The notes: generated by a model from the sequence alone, not told the origin. A stretch of 64,000 nt of DNA from Leptospira chreensis (GCF_016919165.1 NZ_JAFFPS010000006.1:11560-75559); one strand, 5' to 3'; numbered from the stretch's first letter, positions 20,462 through 29,083 are shown. Made by a program: numbers and translations.

Positions 20462-21685
20462 ATGAAAAAAATTATAGATAAACTCCAAATTTTAGGAATT
20501 TTTTCCATCACCCAAACTGTATTTCAAATTGGAACCGTGATGATCATGGCAGTTTCTGCACTCGCAGGCCAAAACATTGCACCCTCTCCCGAATCAGCAT
20601 CCCTACCCATTTCCTTTGTCATTTTAGGAACCCTCCTTGGCCTTGTTCCTGCATCCAGAATTATGAAATGGAAAGGAAGTAAGTTTGGTTTACTCACAGG
20701 AACAGTGATTGGAATTTTCGGAGCTTGTCTTGCTTCGTATGCAATGTATGAGAGAAATTTTATCCTCTTCTCTGTCGCACATATATTATATGGATTCCAT
20801 CAATCATTTGTGCAATACCTACGATTTGTCGCTATGGAATCGGTTCCGGTTCACGACAGAGCGAGTGCTTTGTCCTGGATTTTAATAGCAGGAATTCCTG
20901 CAGCCTTCCTTGGCCCACTGGCAGGTCTTCACGGAATCCACCTAATTCCAGATTCTTTGTATTTGGGATGTTATATCATACTCATTTCTAGTTTGTCATT
21001 GCAGTTCGTATTCATCAGTTTTCTTCCTACACCGAAAAAATCACTAAACGAAAGTCATACGACTGAAACAGAATCCTCTCCCAGAGAATCGATTCGACCG
21101 TTTTCTTACCACATCCAAAATTTTGGACTTTGGGTTTCTATCATGGCAACCGCTTTTAGTTTTGGGATTATGGCAATGCTTATGTCAGCTTTACCTGTGG
21201 CGATGAAAACACATGGCCATGAAATGCATGCATCCACGACTGTTTTGCAATGGCATATTTTAGGAATGTACATCCCTTCCTTTTTTTCTGGCCAATTGGT
21301 GAGAAAGATGACAGCTCCTTACCTCATTCTACTGGGAATTGTTGTGATCGGACTTGAAAGTTTTGCCGCCCTCCAAGGTACAGAATTTTTACCATTTGCT
21401 GTAGCACTAATTCTACTAGGAGTTGGTTGGAATTTTATGTATGTGGGTGGGACAAATCTACTTGTGGAACAATACCATCCTTCCGAAAAAAATACAATCC
21501 AAGCCGTGAACGATACAATTGTTTATTTAATTGCAATCTTATCAACGTATAGCGCAGGTTATTTAGAAAATAAAATTGGTTGGCTTCGTTTGAATTTGGT
21601 GAGTATTCCTTTTTTAGTTCTAATGGGCCTACTCATTCTATTCTATTTGGAACGCAACCGAAGGAAATTAAAAATTTTAGATTAA
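20462..21685 (+). CDS. MFS-type transporter
   Basis: 407 residues with twelve predicted hydrophobic segments split by a polar central loop (about 190-218, rich in Ser, Glu and Thr). Typical major facilitator signs are a charged loop between helices 2 and 3 (SRIMKWKGSKFG) and a repeat of it in the second half (SGQLVRKMTAPY). A His-rich external segment (THGHEMHAST) lies between helices 7 and 8. Substrate cannot be told from sequence. It follows the carbonic-anhydrase-like gene by 45 bp and converges with the thioesterase gene; the two stop codons overlap on opposite strands. Confidence 0.85.
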   Translation: MKKIIDKLQILGIFSITQTVFQIGTVMIMAVSALAGQNIAPSPESASLPISFVILGTLLGLVPASRIMKWKGSKFGLLTGTVIGIFGACLASYAMYERNFILFSVAHILYGFHQSFVQYLRFVAMESVPVHDRASALSWILIAGIPAAFLGPLAGLHGIHLIPDSLYLGCYIILISSLSLQFVFISFLPTPKKSLNESHTTETESSPRESIRPFSYHIQNFGLWVSIMATAFSFGIMAMLMSALPVAMKTHGHEMHASTTVLQWHILGMYIPSFFSGQLVRKMTAPYLILLGIVVIGLESFAALQGTEFLPFAVALILLGVGWNFMYVGGTNLLVEQYHPSEKNTIQAVNDTIVYLIAILSTYSAGYLENKIGWLRLNLVSIPFLVLMGLLILFYLERNRRKLKILD

Positions 21686-22191
21686 ATGATCTTTCTTCCG
21701 GCTTTGATTTTGGCTGCAAATTCTTTTGCCATTTCAATCCGAAGTTTTCCTTCGGCGAATCGGCGTTTTTCCAGATCTGTTTCCAATCGTAACGGAGGAA
21801 CAGGACAAGGTTTTTTATTTTTGTCGAGAGCAACAAATGAAAGATAGGCGGTAGTCGCTCGCACCATTTCCCCCGTGTAAGGATTTTCCCGATTCACTTG
21901 CACTCCGACTTCCATCGAAGTGGTTCCTACATAGTTGACCATTGCTTTCAAATTGACATGATCACCAATTTGAATCGGCGTAATGAAATTAATCCGATCA
22001 ATACTGACCGTCACAGCCTCGCGGCCGGAATGTCTTTGTGCAGACATAGCCCCAATCGAATCGATCCAACTCATAATGGCACCGCCGAATGCAGTTCCGT
22101 AATGGTTGGCATCGTTGGGAAGAACGAGGTGTCTCGTTTCTACTGCGGAGTCTTGGGGTGACTTGGGCTGTAAATCATTAGTATTCGTCAC
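21682..22191 (-). CDS. acyl-CoA thioesterase (hotdog, YciA/BACH type)
   Basis: 169-residue single hotdog domain hydrolysing acyl-CoA to fatty acid and CoA. Diagnostic block: LVLPNDANHYGTAFGG (the NxxGxxxGG hotdog helix with the catalytic Asn/Asp region), followed by DSIGAMSAQRHSG and VSIDRINFITPIQIGD. A lysine/arginine-rich helical tail closes the protein. It is divergent from the second GGDEF-EAL gene (89 bp between the start codons) and convergent with the MFS gene. Confidence 0.92.
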   Translation of the reverse strand: MTNTNDLQPKSPQDSAVETRHLVLPNDANHYGTAFGGAIMSWIDSIGAMSAQRHSGREAVTVSIDRINFITPIQIGDHVNLKAMVNYVGTTSMEVGVQVNRENPYTGEMVRATTAYLSFVALDKNKKPCPVPPLRLETDLEKRRFAEGKLRIEMAKEFAAKIKAGRKII

Positions 22192-22280
22192 AATGAGGAT
22201 AAGTTAGTCTTGACCAATCGCCGAGGAAAGGCTTTTTTAAGGTTTCTTTAGCAAGTTCAGATCGTCAAATAAGAGCAAAA

Positions 22281-24173
22281 ATGGCAGCAGAGAAACATCA
22301 CTATGTCTATTGGACGAAATTTAGAAAGGACACAAGTCCGCTCCTTCGTCGTTTCTTATTGATAGCCTCTGGTTTGTTTGTCACTGCAGCAATTTTACAT
22401 ATCGTACCCTTTTTTACAAACCAAGGAGAGATCGATTATATATTCCTTTTTGTAGATCTAGGAATCTCCGGAGTTTTATATTTAGAATATCTATTAAAAA
22501 ACAAAGTTCCTTTAATCATACGAGTTTCCAGTTTAATTAGCACTGGTGTTTTTATATCTGTATTGTCTTTTGTCAGGAGTGGATTACTCGGGACCGGGGA
22601 AATCTCTTTAGCATTTATCATTGTTTCATTTTTTGTTTTTCTACCACCTACCCTTAGTTTGGTTTCGTCTCTATTGATTTCCATTCTTCCTGCGATATTC
22701 GGTGTGATGGTTTATTTCTCATGGATTCAATTTCCAGACATCTTAGGACAAAGAAATAATAGCCCACGGGAATGGTATTTTAAATCCGTTAGTCTTGTCA
22801 TATTTTCCATTCTAAGTGGTTTTTTAATCCAAAGACTAAGAGCAAAATTAATCAAAAATATTGTTTATCTCAAAGAATCACGAAGTAAAATCCTAAAAAC
22901 AAAACAACATATCGATAAATTAGCATTTTACGATTCTCTAACTCATCTACCCAACAGATATCTATTTGAAAAACTGATTCAAAATAAAATTGATTCGGCC
23001 AAACCAGAAACTTTTCTTTTGTTAATCAATATCAAAGGCCTCAAAGTAATCAATGCTCTGCACGGAATCAGTTTTGGAGACCAAATTCTTACACTTATCG
23101 GAAGTGTCTTAAAACTATTCACTGAAGAAAGACCCGATACACTCGTTGCCAGTTTGGGGGGCGATGAATTTATTCTTTGGATTGAAAATTCCACAAAAAC
23201 GAAAATTGAAAATGCTATCGTAAGATTTGATTTGAATAACAACCATATATTAACACCGGAACGACTGGGACATCGGTTACAATATCGAGTTTCCGGAGTT
23301 CAATTTCCAGAAGATGCAAGCTATTTAGATGAAGGTATACGTAAACTTTCTATAGCCATGAATGTAGCAAGGGAAGAAACTCTCACAAATCTAGTTTGGT
23401 TTCAATCGGGAATGGAATCAAAAATTGAGAAAGAACAAAAGTTAAAAATATATTTAGAAAAGGCGATCAATGAAAAAAATTTCAAAATTGCTTATCAAGA
23501 AAAAGTAGATATTAGCAATAGAAAAACTATTGGGCTTGAGGCTCTTGCACGTTGGAACGCACCTGAATTTGGCAACGTTCCCCCTGACGAATTCATTCCC
23601 ATCATCACAAAATCAGAGTTAATTGTTCCATTCGGAAAATGTATTTTTGAAAAAGTAATTTCGCATATTCCAAGATTACTCGAATCCTATGGAAAACAAA
23701 TTCAGGTATCGATCAACATCTCACCTATTTTCTTTTTATATCCAAACTTTAATGAATACATAATTCATAGTTTGACTGAAAATCAAATTGATCCAAAAAA
23801 CATAATATTTGAAATCACCGAAGATGTATTTTTAGATGAAATCGAAACCATCCAAAAAATTGTATCGGAACTCCGATCCAAGGGAATTTCCGTTTCCTTG
23901 GATGATTTTGGAAAAGGTTATTCTTCTCTGCATTATATGCAAAAAATCCAATTTGATGAATTAAAAATTGATAAGTCATTCTTAGATGATATTGCAAGCT
24001 CTGATAGAAATTTTCTACTTCTCGAATCCATTTGCCATTTGGCTGATTCCTTAGGATTAAAAACCATTGCAGAGGGTATTGAAAACGAAGAACAACTCCT
24101 TCGTTTAAGACAAACTTCTTGTCATGTTGTCCAGGGTTATCTATATTCAAGACCAGAAATTCTATTTGATTAA
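22281..24173 (+). CDS. membrane GGDEF-EAL protein, degenerate cyclase half
   Basis: 630 residues: about six N-terminal membrane helices (20-190, MASE-like), a short coil, GGDEF, then EAL. The GGDEF signature itself is intact (SLGGDEF), but the metal-binding segment reads LINIKGLKVINALHG where active cyclases have D-x-D-x-F-K-x-x-N-D; the key Asp is Asn and the ND pair is NA. No RxxD I-site is seen. The EAL half keeps LEALARW, EITED, DDFGKGYSS, KIDKSF, AEGIE and VQGYLYS. The likely role is therefore a c-di-GMP phosphodiesterase with a GTP-binding regulatory GGDEF domain and a membrane sensor. It faces the thioesterase gene. Confidence 0.93.
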   Translation: MAAEKHHYVYWTKFRKDTSPLLRRFLLIASGLFVTAAILHIVPFFTNQGEIDYIFLFVDLGISGVLYLEYLLKNKVPLIIRVSSLISTGVFISVLSFVRSGLLGTGEISLAFIIVSFFVFLPPTLSLVSSLLISILPAIFGVMVYFSWIQFPDILGQRNNSPREWYFKSVSLVIFSILSGFLIQRLRAKLIKNIVYLKESRSKILKTKQHIDKLAFYDSLTHLPNRYLFEKLIQNKIDSAKPETFLLLINIKGLKVINALHGISFGDQILTLIGSVLKLFTEERPDTLVASLGGDEFILWIENSTKTKIENAIVRFDLNNNHILTPERLGHRLQYRVSGVQFPEDASYLDEGIRKLSIAMNVAREETLTNLVWFQSGMESKIEKEQKLKIYLEKAINEKNFKIAYQEKVDISNRKTIGLEALARWNAPEFGNVPPDEFIPIITKSELIVPFGKCIFEKVISHIPRLLESYGKQIQVSINISPIFFLYPNFNEYIIHSLTENQIDPKNIIFEITEDVFLDEIETIQKIVSELRSKGISVSLDDFGKGYSSLHYMQKIQFDELKIDKSFLDDIASSDRNFLLLESICHLADSLGLKTIAEGIENEEQLLRLRQTSCHVVQGYLYSRPEILFD

Positions 24174-24256
24174 TGACACCTAAACCCAAACTCTAACTTT
24201 ATTTTTCCCTCTTTCTTTAGTTGCAGAGAAAAATCGAATCTCAGAATATATCCTCT

Positions 24257-25183
24257 ATGGGACAAGGTCATAATCATTCTAAACACGACCATCACTCGCA
24301 CGATCACAACCACCACCATACTTCATCCTCTTCTAAAAATTTAGCCTGGGCATTTGCGCTTAACTTAAGTTTTTCTATACTAGAACTGGCCGGTGGAATT
24401 TTTTCCAATAGTATTGCCATTATCTCCGATGCCTTCCATGACTTTGGAGACGCATTGTCCCTCGCTCTTGTTTGGTATCTCCAAAAAATTTCAACAAAAC
24501 CGAAAGACAATCATTTTGACTATGGATACAAACGATTCTCTATATTAGGTGCACTCATCATCTCTGTCATTCTTTCCGTTGGATCCATCTTTATGATCAT
24601 TGAATCCATCAAAAGGTTCATCACTCCTGAAGAAACTAAGGCAGAGGTTATGTTTGCCCTCGCCATCATTGGTGTAGTTGTGAATGGAGCTGCTATGCTT
24701 CGACTCAACCATGGCAAATCATTATCTGAAAAGGCAGTCTTCCTTCATTTTCTAGAAGATATACTTGGTTGGATTGCCGTATTAATCGCTAGTATCGTTA
24801 TGATGTTCTTTAATCTGCCTTGGTTTGATCCATTACTTTCTATGGCCATCGCACTCTGGATTCTATGGAATGCTTATGGAAATATCAAACAAGTAATGGG
24901 TGTTATGTTGCAAGCGGTTCCGGATTCTATCGATCGCGAAGACTTAATTCATCATTGGGAAAAAATTACCGGAGTTCAGTCCGTCCATGATATCAAAATT
25001 TGGAGTTTGGATGGAAACCACCATGTAGCATCCCTACATGTTCTCATCAACAAAACAGTCAAACTAACCGAATTTTCAAAGATCAAAGAAAAAATTCGAA
25101 AGGTTGCCTCAGAATTTGAAATCATCCACACTACCATCGAACTAGAAACAGACGCTGAGGCGTGCAAACTGCATTCAAACTGA
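24257..25183 (+). CDS. CDF-family zinc/cation efflux transporter
   Basis: Proton-driven exporter of Zn2+ or similar ions (ZitB/CzcD branch). I chose ATG 24257, giving MGQGHNHSKHD and a very His-rich cytoplasmic N-terminus, over an in-frame TTG at 24221. 308 residues with six membrane helices; metal site A residues are visible as SDAFHDFGDALS in helix 2 and FLHFLEDILGW in helix 5 (both HxxxD). The C-terminal ferredoxin-like domain (SVHDIKIWSLDGNHHVASLHV) is present. It converges with the GST gene with a 9-bp overlap of the two ends. Confidence 0.93.
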   Translation: MGQGHNHSKHDHHSHDHNHHHTSSSSKNLAWAFALNLSFSILELAGGIFSNSIAIISDAFHDFGDALSLALVWYLQKISTKPKDNHFDYGYKRFSILGALIISVILSVGSIFMIIESIKRFITPEETKAEVMFALAIIGVVVNGAAMLRLNHGKSLSEKAVFLHFLEDILGWIAVLIASIVMMFFNLPWFDPLLSMAIALWILWNAYGNIKQVMGVMLQAVPDSIDREDLIHHWEKITGVQSVHDIKIWSLDGNHHVASLHVLINKTVKLTEFSKIKEKIRKVASEFEIIHTTIELETDAEACKLHSN

Positions 25184-25777
25184 ATGCATAGATACAAACC
25201 TTTCTAATGATTGGATTCTTTTGATCCAATCTAAAATTTTTGGATAAGAAGATAAATCAAAACCTCCCTCATCTGCCACATGAGTGTATGCAAATAATGA
25301 GATGTCTGCTGTTGTGACTCGATCACCAATCAAATATGGTGTTTTTTCTAACTGAGTTTCCATCACTTGCAATGCTTGATAACCTCCCACTTGTTTAGAT
25401 TCGTATTCGGTACGTCTCTCTTGAGGGATGCCTAAATAATGTTTGATGTACCTTGCAACGGCAATGTAGGGTTCATGACTGTACTGTTCAAAAAATTGCC
25501 ATTGGAAAACTTTAGCTCTTTCAAATGGATCTTTAGGAATCAGGTCACTTCCTTCTGCTAGAAAATTTAAGATCGCATTGGACTCAGACAAAATTCTTCC
25601 ATCGTCCCAAACAAGAACGGGAATTTTTCCATTTGGATTCATTTTTAAAAAAGTATCTGTTCTGGTTTCTCCTTTCTTAGTGTCAATGTCTTGCCAGTCA
25701 TAAGGTATTTGTAAGAAAGAAGTGACAAGGATTAGTTTGTAACTATTGCCCGATTGTTTATCACCGTAAATTTTCAT
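25175..25777 (-). CDS. glutathione S-transferase-like protein
   Basis: 200 residues. The ATG at 25777 is supported by a strong GGAAGG just upstream and by the family-typical MKIYGDKQSGNSYK start. The N-terminal thioredoxin-like domain contains NPNGKIPVLVWDDG (cis-Pro) and ESNAIL for glutathione binding; the rest is the all-helical C-terminal domain with ADISLFAYTHVADEGG. Specific substrate unknown. The start overlaps the upstream PhlG-like gene by 17 bp, so the two are translationally coupled and probably controlled by the divergent TetR. Confidence 0.9.
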   Translation of the reverse strand: MKIYGDKQSGNSYKLILVTSFLQIPYDWQDIDTKKGETRTDTFLKMNPNGKIPVLVWDDGRILSESNAILNFLAEGSDLIPKDPFERAKVFQWQFFEQYSHEPYIAVARYIKHYLGIPQERRTEYESKQVGGYQALQVMETQLEKTPYLIGDRVTTADISLFAYTHVADEGGFDLSSYPKILDWIKRIQSLERFVSMHSV

Positions 25778-26417
25778 TTTCCTTCCTATAGAGATCAGGT
25801 AAAAAACGTTCGAACTGACCCACCTCTTCAATGTTATGTTTGATCCAAGCAAATCCATGTTTTTTGTCAAAGAACAAAAACTCAAAGAGTGGCCTTAGTA
25901 ACTTAAAACTCAATCCTTTCCAACCAACTATCAAACAATTCTCGTAACGAGTTCCCATTTCCGTTTCTTGAAAACTATATTCCATTCGTGCAATCGGTAA
26001 AATACCATATAAATACGGATTATGTATGAAACCTTCCTCATCTAATTTTTCAATGGGACTCACAACATTCACCAAATACTTCTTCTCTCTCCCCAAGTAT
26101 TCCACGATCCGAAGCTCAGCACCAGGCCCCACAGTACCATCCGGTTTTCTTTTTTCGTAACTGACATGGACATGGTCTTCCGGATGCCAAACATGATATC
26201 GATTATAAACGTTTCCTTCATACTCAATGTCCCCTTCTAAATGTTGAAACCACCAAACCAACATTTTTGGGTAAATGCCCTTTAGTTTGTCATGCCGAAT
26301 CCAATATTTGATTCGCCCGTCACGAAGAACCTCTCTTCCCGATTCGGCGGAACTCACTGGTTTTCGATTCCAATGGATTTGTAACTTAGGAAGTAACCCC
26401 AATTTGACCTTTTTCAT
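25761..26417 (-). CDS. DAPG/phloretin-hydrolase-like protein
   Basis: 218 residues from ATG 26417, preceded by GGGAG; the longer frame to 26528 runs through the intergenic operator region and is not used. Recognisable segments are the pattern MLVWWFQHLEGD followed by YHVWHPEDHVHVSYE and later HGFAWIKHNIEE, which resemble the PhlG (2,4-diacetylphloroglucinol hydrolase, zinc-dependent, Bet v 1-like fold) family; the His residues would be metal ligands. I infer hydrolysis of a C-C bond in an acylated phenolic compound, or at least binding of an aromatic ligand. A generic START/SRPBCC lipid-binding protein is the alternative. Coupled to the GST gene. Confidence 0.6.
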   Translation of the reverse strand: MKKVKLGLLPKLQIHWNRKPVSSAESGREVLRDGRIKYWIRHDKLKGIYPKMLVWWFQHLEGDIEYEGNVYNRYHVWHPEDHVHVSYEKRKPDGTVGPGAELRIVEYLGREKKYLVNVVSPIEKLDEEGFIHNPYLYGILPIARMEYSFQETEMGTRYENCLIVGWKGLSFKLLRPLFEFLFFDKKHGFAWIKHNIEEVGQFERFLPDLYRKENENLR

Positions 26418-26431
26418 TCTAACTCTCCCTG

Positions 26432-26482
26432 GTATAGTATACGCTATACTTAAACATTTCCCATGTAAAGTAATTACTATAC
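26432..26482. promoter_or_regulatory. candidate TetR operator
   Basis: The 129-bp gap between the divergent PhlG-like and TetR genes carries the inverted repeat GTATAG-N6-CTATAC (26432-26449), and the half-site CTATAC recurs at 26477-26482. The repeat lies 15 bp upstream of the PhlG-like start codon, so a bound repressor would cover that promoter or leader. The second half-site is placed to act on the TetR gene. Confidence 0.55.
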
Positions 26483-26507
26483 AAAAAATCAATCGAAAAA
26501 TCTGACA

Positions 26508-26725
26508 GGAGGTAAAAAATGTATCCAAACGGACTAAAGTGGCTCGATGAAACTGACCCTAAAATTACTACAAAACGAATTTACTGCTTACCAAAATCCA
26601 CAATCCGACAAAGAACGAGATATTATTCAGGCAGCAGAAGATGTCTTTGCCGAACGAGGATTTGCTGGTGCCACAACGGCAGAGTTAGCAAAAAGAGCTG
26701 GTGTTACAGAACGTACACTTTTTAA
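26508..26725 (+). other. strong RBS feeding an out-of-frame ORF over tetR
   Basis: A textbook AGGAGGT at 26508-26514 is placed five bases before ATG 26519. That ATG opens a 68-codon frame ending at 26725 that runs inside tetR in another frame. The peptide is not protein-like (Cys/Arg/Trp-rich second half), while the true TetR frame has a stop at 26535-26537 and its ATG at 26547 has no comparable RBS. It may be a translated leader, a frameshift site or a sequence error. Confidence 0.3.
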
Positions 26726-27203
26726 ATACTTCCCCTCCAAGTTTGATTTATATAAAAGAATTCTCTCTGGTTTACTTTTATCTACAATTGTTCCCGGTCA
26801 TATGTCAGACCTAAAAGAAAGATTAGAATCTTTGAAACCAAACTTTAAAGATTGGTATATATCCATTCTAAAGGCAAGATTCGAAGCGGTTTCGAAAGAA
26901 CCAAAAAAATTAAAACTATTACTCGGTGCCCTTCTTTTCTCAAAAGAGTTTTCTGAAATTTTTGGTAATCTTTGGAAGGTCAACTTATACGATACCTCAA
27001 TTGAGGCCATCCGATACTTTCAAGAAATTGGCGAAATCAGAAAGGACATCGATCCCAATCAAATCGTAAGAGCATCCTTTAGTTTGGGCGCCAGTTTTTT
27101 AATTACTAAATTTGTATTGGCCCCAAAATTGCCTTTGGATCCAAAAGTGGAAATCGAAACTCTCTTTGAAATTTTTTATCACGGAATCAGAAAAGACCAA
27201 TGA
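26547..27203 (+). CDS. TetR/AcrR-family regulator
   Basis: 218 residues. The N-terminal helix-turn-helix is clear: RDIIQAAEDVFAERGFAG then TTAELAKRAGVTERTLFKYFPSKFDLY, with the usual Tyr-Phe-x-x-K. The C-terminal helical ligand-binding half is unassigned. Divergent from the PhlG-like/GST pair with a palindrome in the gap, so it most likely represses that pair and itself and is released by the substrate of those enzymes. The start codon is weakly supported because the best ribosome-binding site serves an ATG 28 bp upstream in a different frame. Confidence 0.9.
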   Translation: MKLTLKLLQNEFTAYQNPQSDKERDIIQAAEDVFAERGFAGATTAELAKRAGVTERTLFKYFPSKFDLYKRILSGLLLSTIVPGHMSDLKERLESLKPNFKDWYISILKARFEAVSKEPKKLKLLLGALLFSKEFSEIFGNLWKVNLYDTSIEAIRYFQEIGEIRKDIDPNQIVRASFSLGASFLITKFVLAPKLPLDPKVEIETLFEIFYHGIRKDQ

Positions 27204-27307
27204 TTATTGGATTTTATACCTAGGTTTGAATCGAGAACTCACACCTAGATCTTTATCTTCAAATTCTACATCTGCATGGAATGGATTTAATCTAATTTGA
27301 TTTATCT

Positions 27308-28504
27308 TTATTTTGTCTTATTTTCTCTTTTCAATTCTCTGTTTTTCTTTTTAGGCAGTAATAAGGTCACGTTTCCCTTAGTTAATAAATGGTTAGCAAC
27401 TTCGTCTATTCCCATACCATTTCCTAAATAATAATCCAACCTTCCTTCGCCGGTAATGGCGTTACCCCTATCATGGACAAACACCAAATGATTGTTTAAT
27501 GACGCGTGATCGGATTGGAAAGAAAGTAAAACGGGAAACCCTAAGGGAATTTGTTTATCCATAGCAACGGATCGAAAGGGAACCAAACGAATACCACCGC
27601 TCCCCAGTGGTCGAAGTCCATCTTCATTTGTTTTAAATTTTGATACTGTTTCTTTCTCAAAAAATATATATCTTGGGTTTTTGAAAATGGCTTCCGTGAC
27701 TTCCTTCGGTTTTGCTTGGATACAGTTAGATAGATGGTATGGTTTTAAACTAGGGCAAACTCCTTTAAGAAAAACAGATGGACTCATATAATTCAAACCA
27801 TTATCGGCAGCATAATTGATTCGAAACAACTCGTTTGTTTCGGTTTCAACAAGGGCAGATCCTTCTAGTTGTGCTAAATGTAAATCGGTCAAACGCAAGA
27901 ATACAATAGGTTTTGCATATTTTTCCCAAATAGACTTTTCTTTCCATCTCTCCCGGGGAAAGTGAATGGGATTTTCTACAGCTGTGTAGTCTGGCTTCGG
28001 GATGGGAGGAGACAATGCAGGATATTGGTATTCCCCTTCTGGTTGACTTTTTCCATGGATTCGTACTTCATAATATCCTGTTATTGTAGGTGGTCCATCT
28101 ATGGGACTTAAATCGATCAATTTAAATCTCTTTTTAATTTCATTTTGAATCTGATGATCCGCAGATTCATGGACTATCCTTTGGAGTTCCACGAAAGATT
28201 TGAGTATCTCTTTGTATGTATATTCCTCTTCCAAATAACGAATTTTTGTATCTTCGGGCTTTCGTTGGAAATACAAGATCGACTCCCTTAATGCCGACTC
28301 CAGATTCACCGTTTGAGAAAAAGGGGACTTTTTTGGGTCCGGGGCGTAGTTTTGATTTTGGTTTCGGATTTGGTTCTCAGTAGGTGGAGAAGTTTGTGAA
28401 AATAAAGGGTATATAGTTAGAAAGCCGATGACAAAGGAAAGTCGAACACTAAAGAAACTTCCCGTAAAAGGTAAGTGACTTTCTTTTTTTCCTGAGTGAC
28501 CCAT
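27308..28504 (-). CDS. mltA: MltA-type lytic transglycosylase
   Basis: Cleaves the MurNAc-GlcNAc bond of peptidoglycan with anhydro-sugar formation. 398 residues: basic N-terminus and signal-like helix (FVIGFLTIYPLFSQ), then a charged linker, the MltA domain starting at ITGYYEVRIHG, and the C-terminal 3D domain with VHDRGNAITGEGRLDYYLGNG holding the conserved Asp residues. No lipobox Cys is seen, so it is probably periplasmic rather than lipid-anchored. The start at 28504 lacks a well-placed Shine-Dalgarno. Its N-terminal coding region has a decayed copy about 220 bp upstream. Confidence 0.88.
   Translation of the reverse strand: MGHSGKKESHLPFTGSFFSVRLSFVIGFLTIYPLFSQTSPPTENQIRNQNQNYAPDPKKSPFSQTVNLESALRESILYFQRKPEDTKIRYLEEEYTYKEILKSFVELQRIVHESADHQIQNEIKKRFKLIDLSPIDGPPTITGYYEVRIHGKSQPEGEYQYPALSPPIPKPDYTAVENPIHFPRERWKEKSIWEKYAKPIVFLRLTDLHLAQLEGSALVETETNELFRINYAADNGLNYMSPSVFLKGVCPSLKPYHLSNCIQAKPKEVTEAIFKNPRYIFFEKETVSKFKTNEDGLRPLGSGGIRLVPFRSVAMDKQIPLGFPVLLSFQSDHASLNNHLVFVHDRGNAITGEGRLDYYLGNGMGIDEVANHLLTKGNVTLLLPKKKNRELKRENKTK
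28424..28480. repeat. repeat unit A inside the mltA 5' coding end
   Basis: A 57-bp unit that by eye matches 28643-28699 at 46 of 57 positions, without gaps. On the minus strand it encodes part of the mltA N-terminus (LPFTGSFFSVRLSFVIG). Confidence 0.7.
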
Positions 28505-28850
28505 TGGCTTTTTGTATTCTCCCAGTGCATTCCGAAAACCTTAAAAACGGATTCAGCGTGAATCGGGAAAGCCAGCCACGTTCGATCGTTCATGACTTTC
28601 CAAGGAATGCGGCTGCAAAAAGTAACCGACTTACCAAAGAAGGCTGGTTACCAAGGAGAGTCGAACACCAAAGAAACTCGCTGCAAAAGGTAAGTCACTC
28701 ACCCCAAAATCAAAGTTTTTACCTTATGTCTCATAAGAAAGTCGCTGTCCAATCATTTTTCCCAATTACCCTTGACTTCCATGAGGGTACCAAAAACCTT
28801 TCAAAAGACCTCATATTTTTGCGATCATATATAGATTAATTAGGTGTTTC
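28505..28850. other. 346-bp gap between mltA and rpmH
   Basis: Divergent intergenic region. It contains the repeat copies described above in its left half. The right half is AT-rich and must hold the rpmH promoter: a TTGACT at 28772-28777 has no good partner -10 at normal spacing, and TATATA at 28828-28833 has no good -35. An inverted repeat ATGAGG...CCTCAT flanks the segment between them. No protein-like ORF and no cluster of DnaA boxes was seen. Confidence 0.5.
28643..28699. repeat. repeat unit B, decayed copy of the mltA 5' end
   Basis: Direct copy of unit A, 219 bp further on, in the gap upstream of mltA. Its minus-strand translation in the matching frame reads SDLPFAASFFGVRLSLV and soon meets a stop, so it is not a gene. 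A third, weaker copy of its right end (19 of 24 positions) lies at 28611-28634. Confidence 0.65.
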
Positions 28851-29012
28851 ATGAAACGTACATTCCAACCGAGTAAAATTAAACGCGTGAGAACTCACGG
28901 ATTCCGAGCCAGAATGGCTACCCCAGGCGGAAGAAATGTGATAGCCTCCAGAAGAAGAAAAGGACGTGCTAAATTGACTGTTTCCGACGAAAAAATCGGG
29001 AGAAAGTTCTAA
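28851..29012 (+). CDS. rpmH: 50S ribosomal protein L34
   Basis: Small basic protein of the large ribosomal subunit. The 53-residue translation begins [20 protein letters not shown] and continues with [19 protein letters not shown], the unmistakable L34 core; the C-terminal [12 protein letters not shown] extension is slightly longer than in E. coli (46 residues). First gene of the rpmH-rnpA-yidD-yidC-khpB-mnmE string. Confidence 0.98.
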   Translation: MKRTFQPSKIKRVRTHGFRARMATPGGRNVIASRRRKGRAKLTVSDEKIGRKF

Positions 29013-29083
29013 TTTAGGAGCTTCCTTCGGAGACCCTTCACGACCCAACCAGGATCCAGGAACTCTTTCGTCAGAATCGTAAA

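Noticed and set aside
28504..28839. 111-codon plus-strand frame in the mltA-rpmH gap
   Set aside because: It starts with TTG inside the mltA start region, spans the decayed repeats, has no RBS and no protein-like pattern; the region is better explained as intergenic.
28505..28850. Possible replication origin next to rpmH-rnpA
   Set aside because: In many bacteria rpmH adjoins dnaA/oriC, but no dnaA gene is present and I saw no cluster of TTATCCACA-like boxes here.
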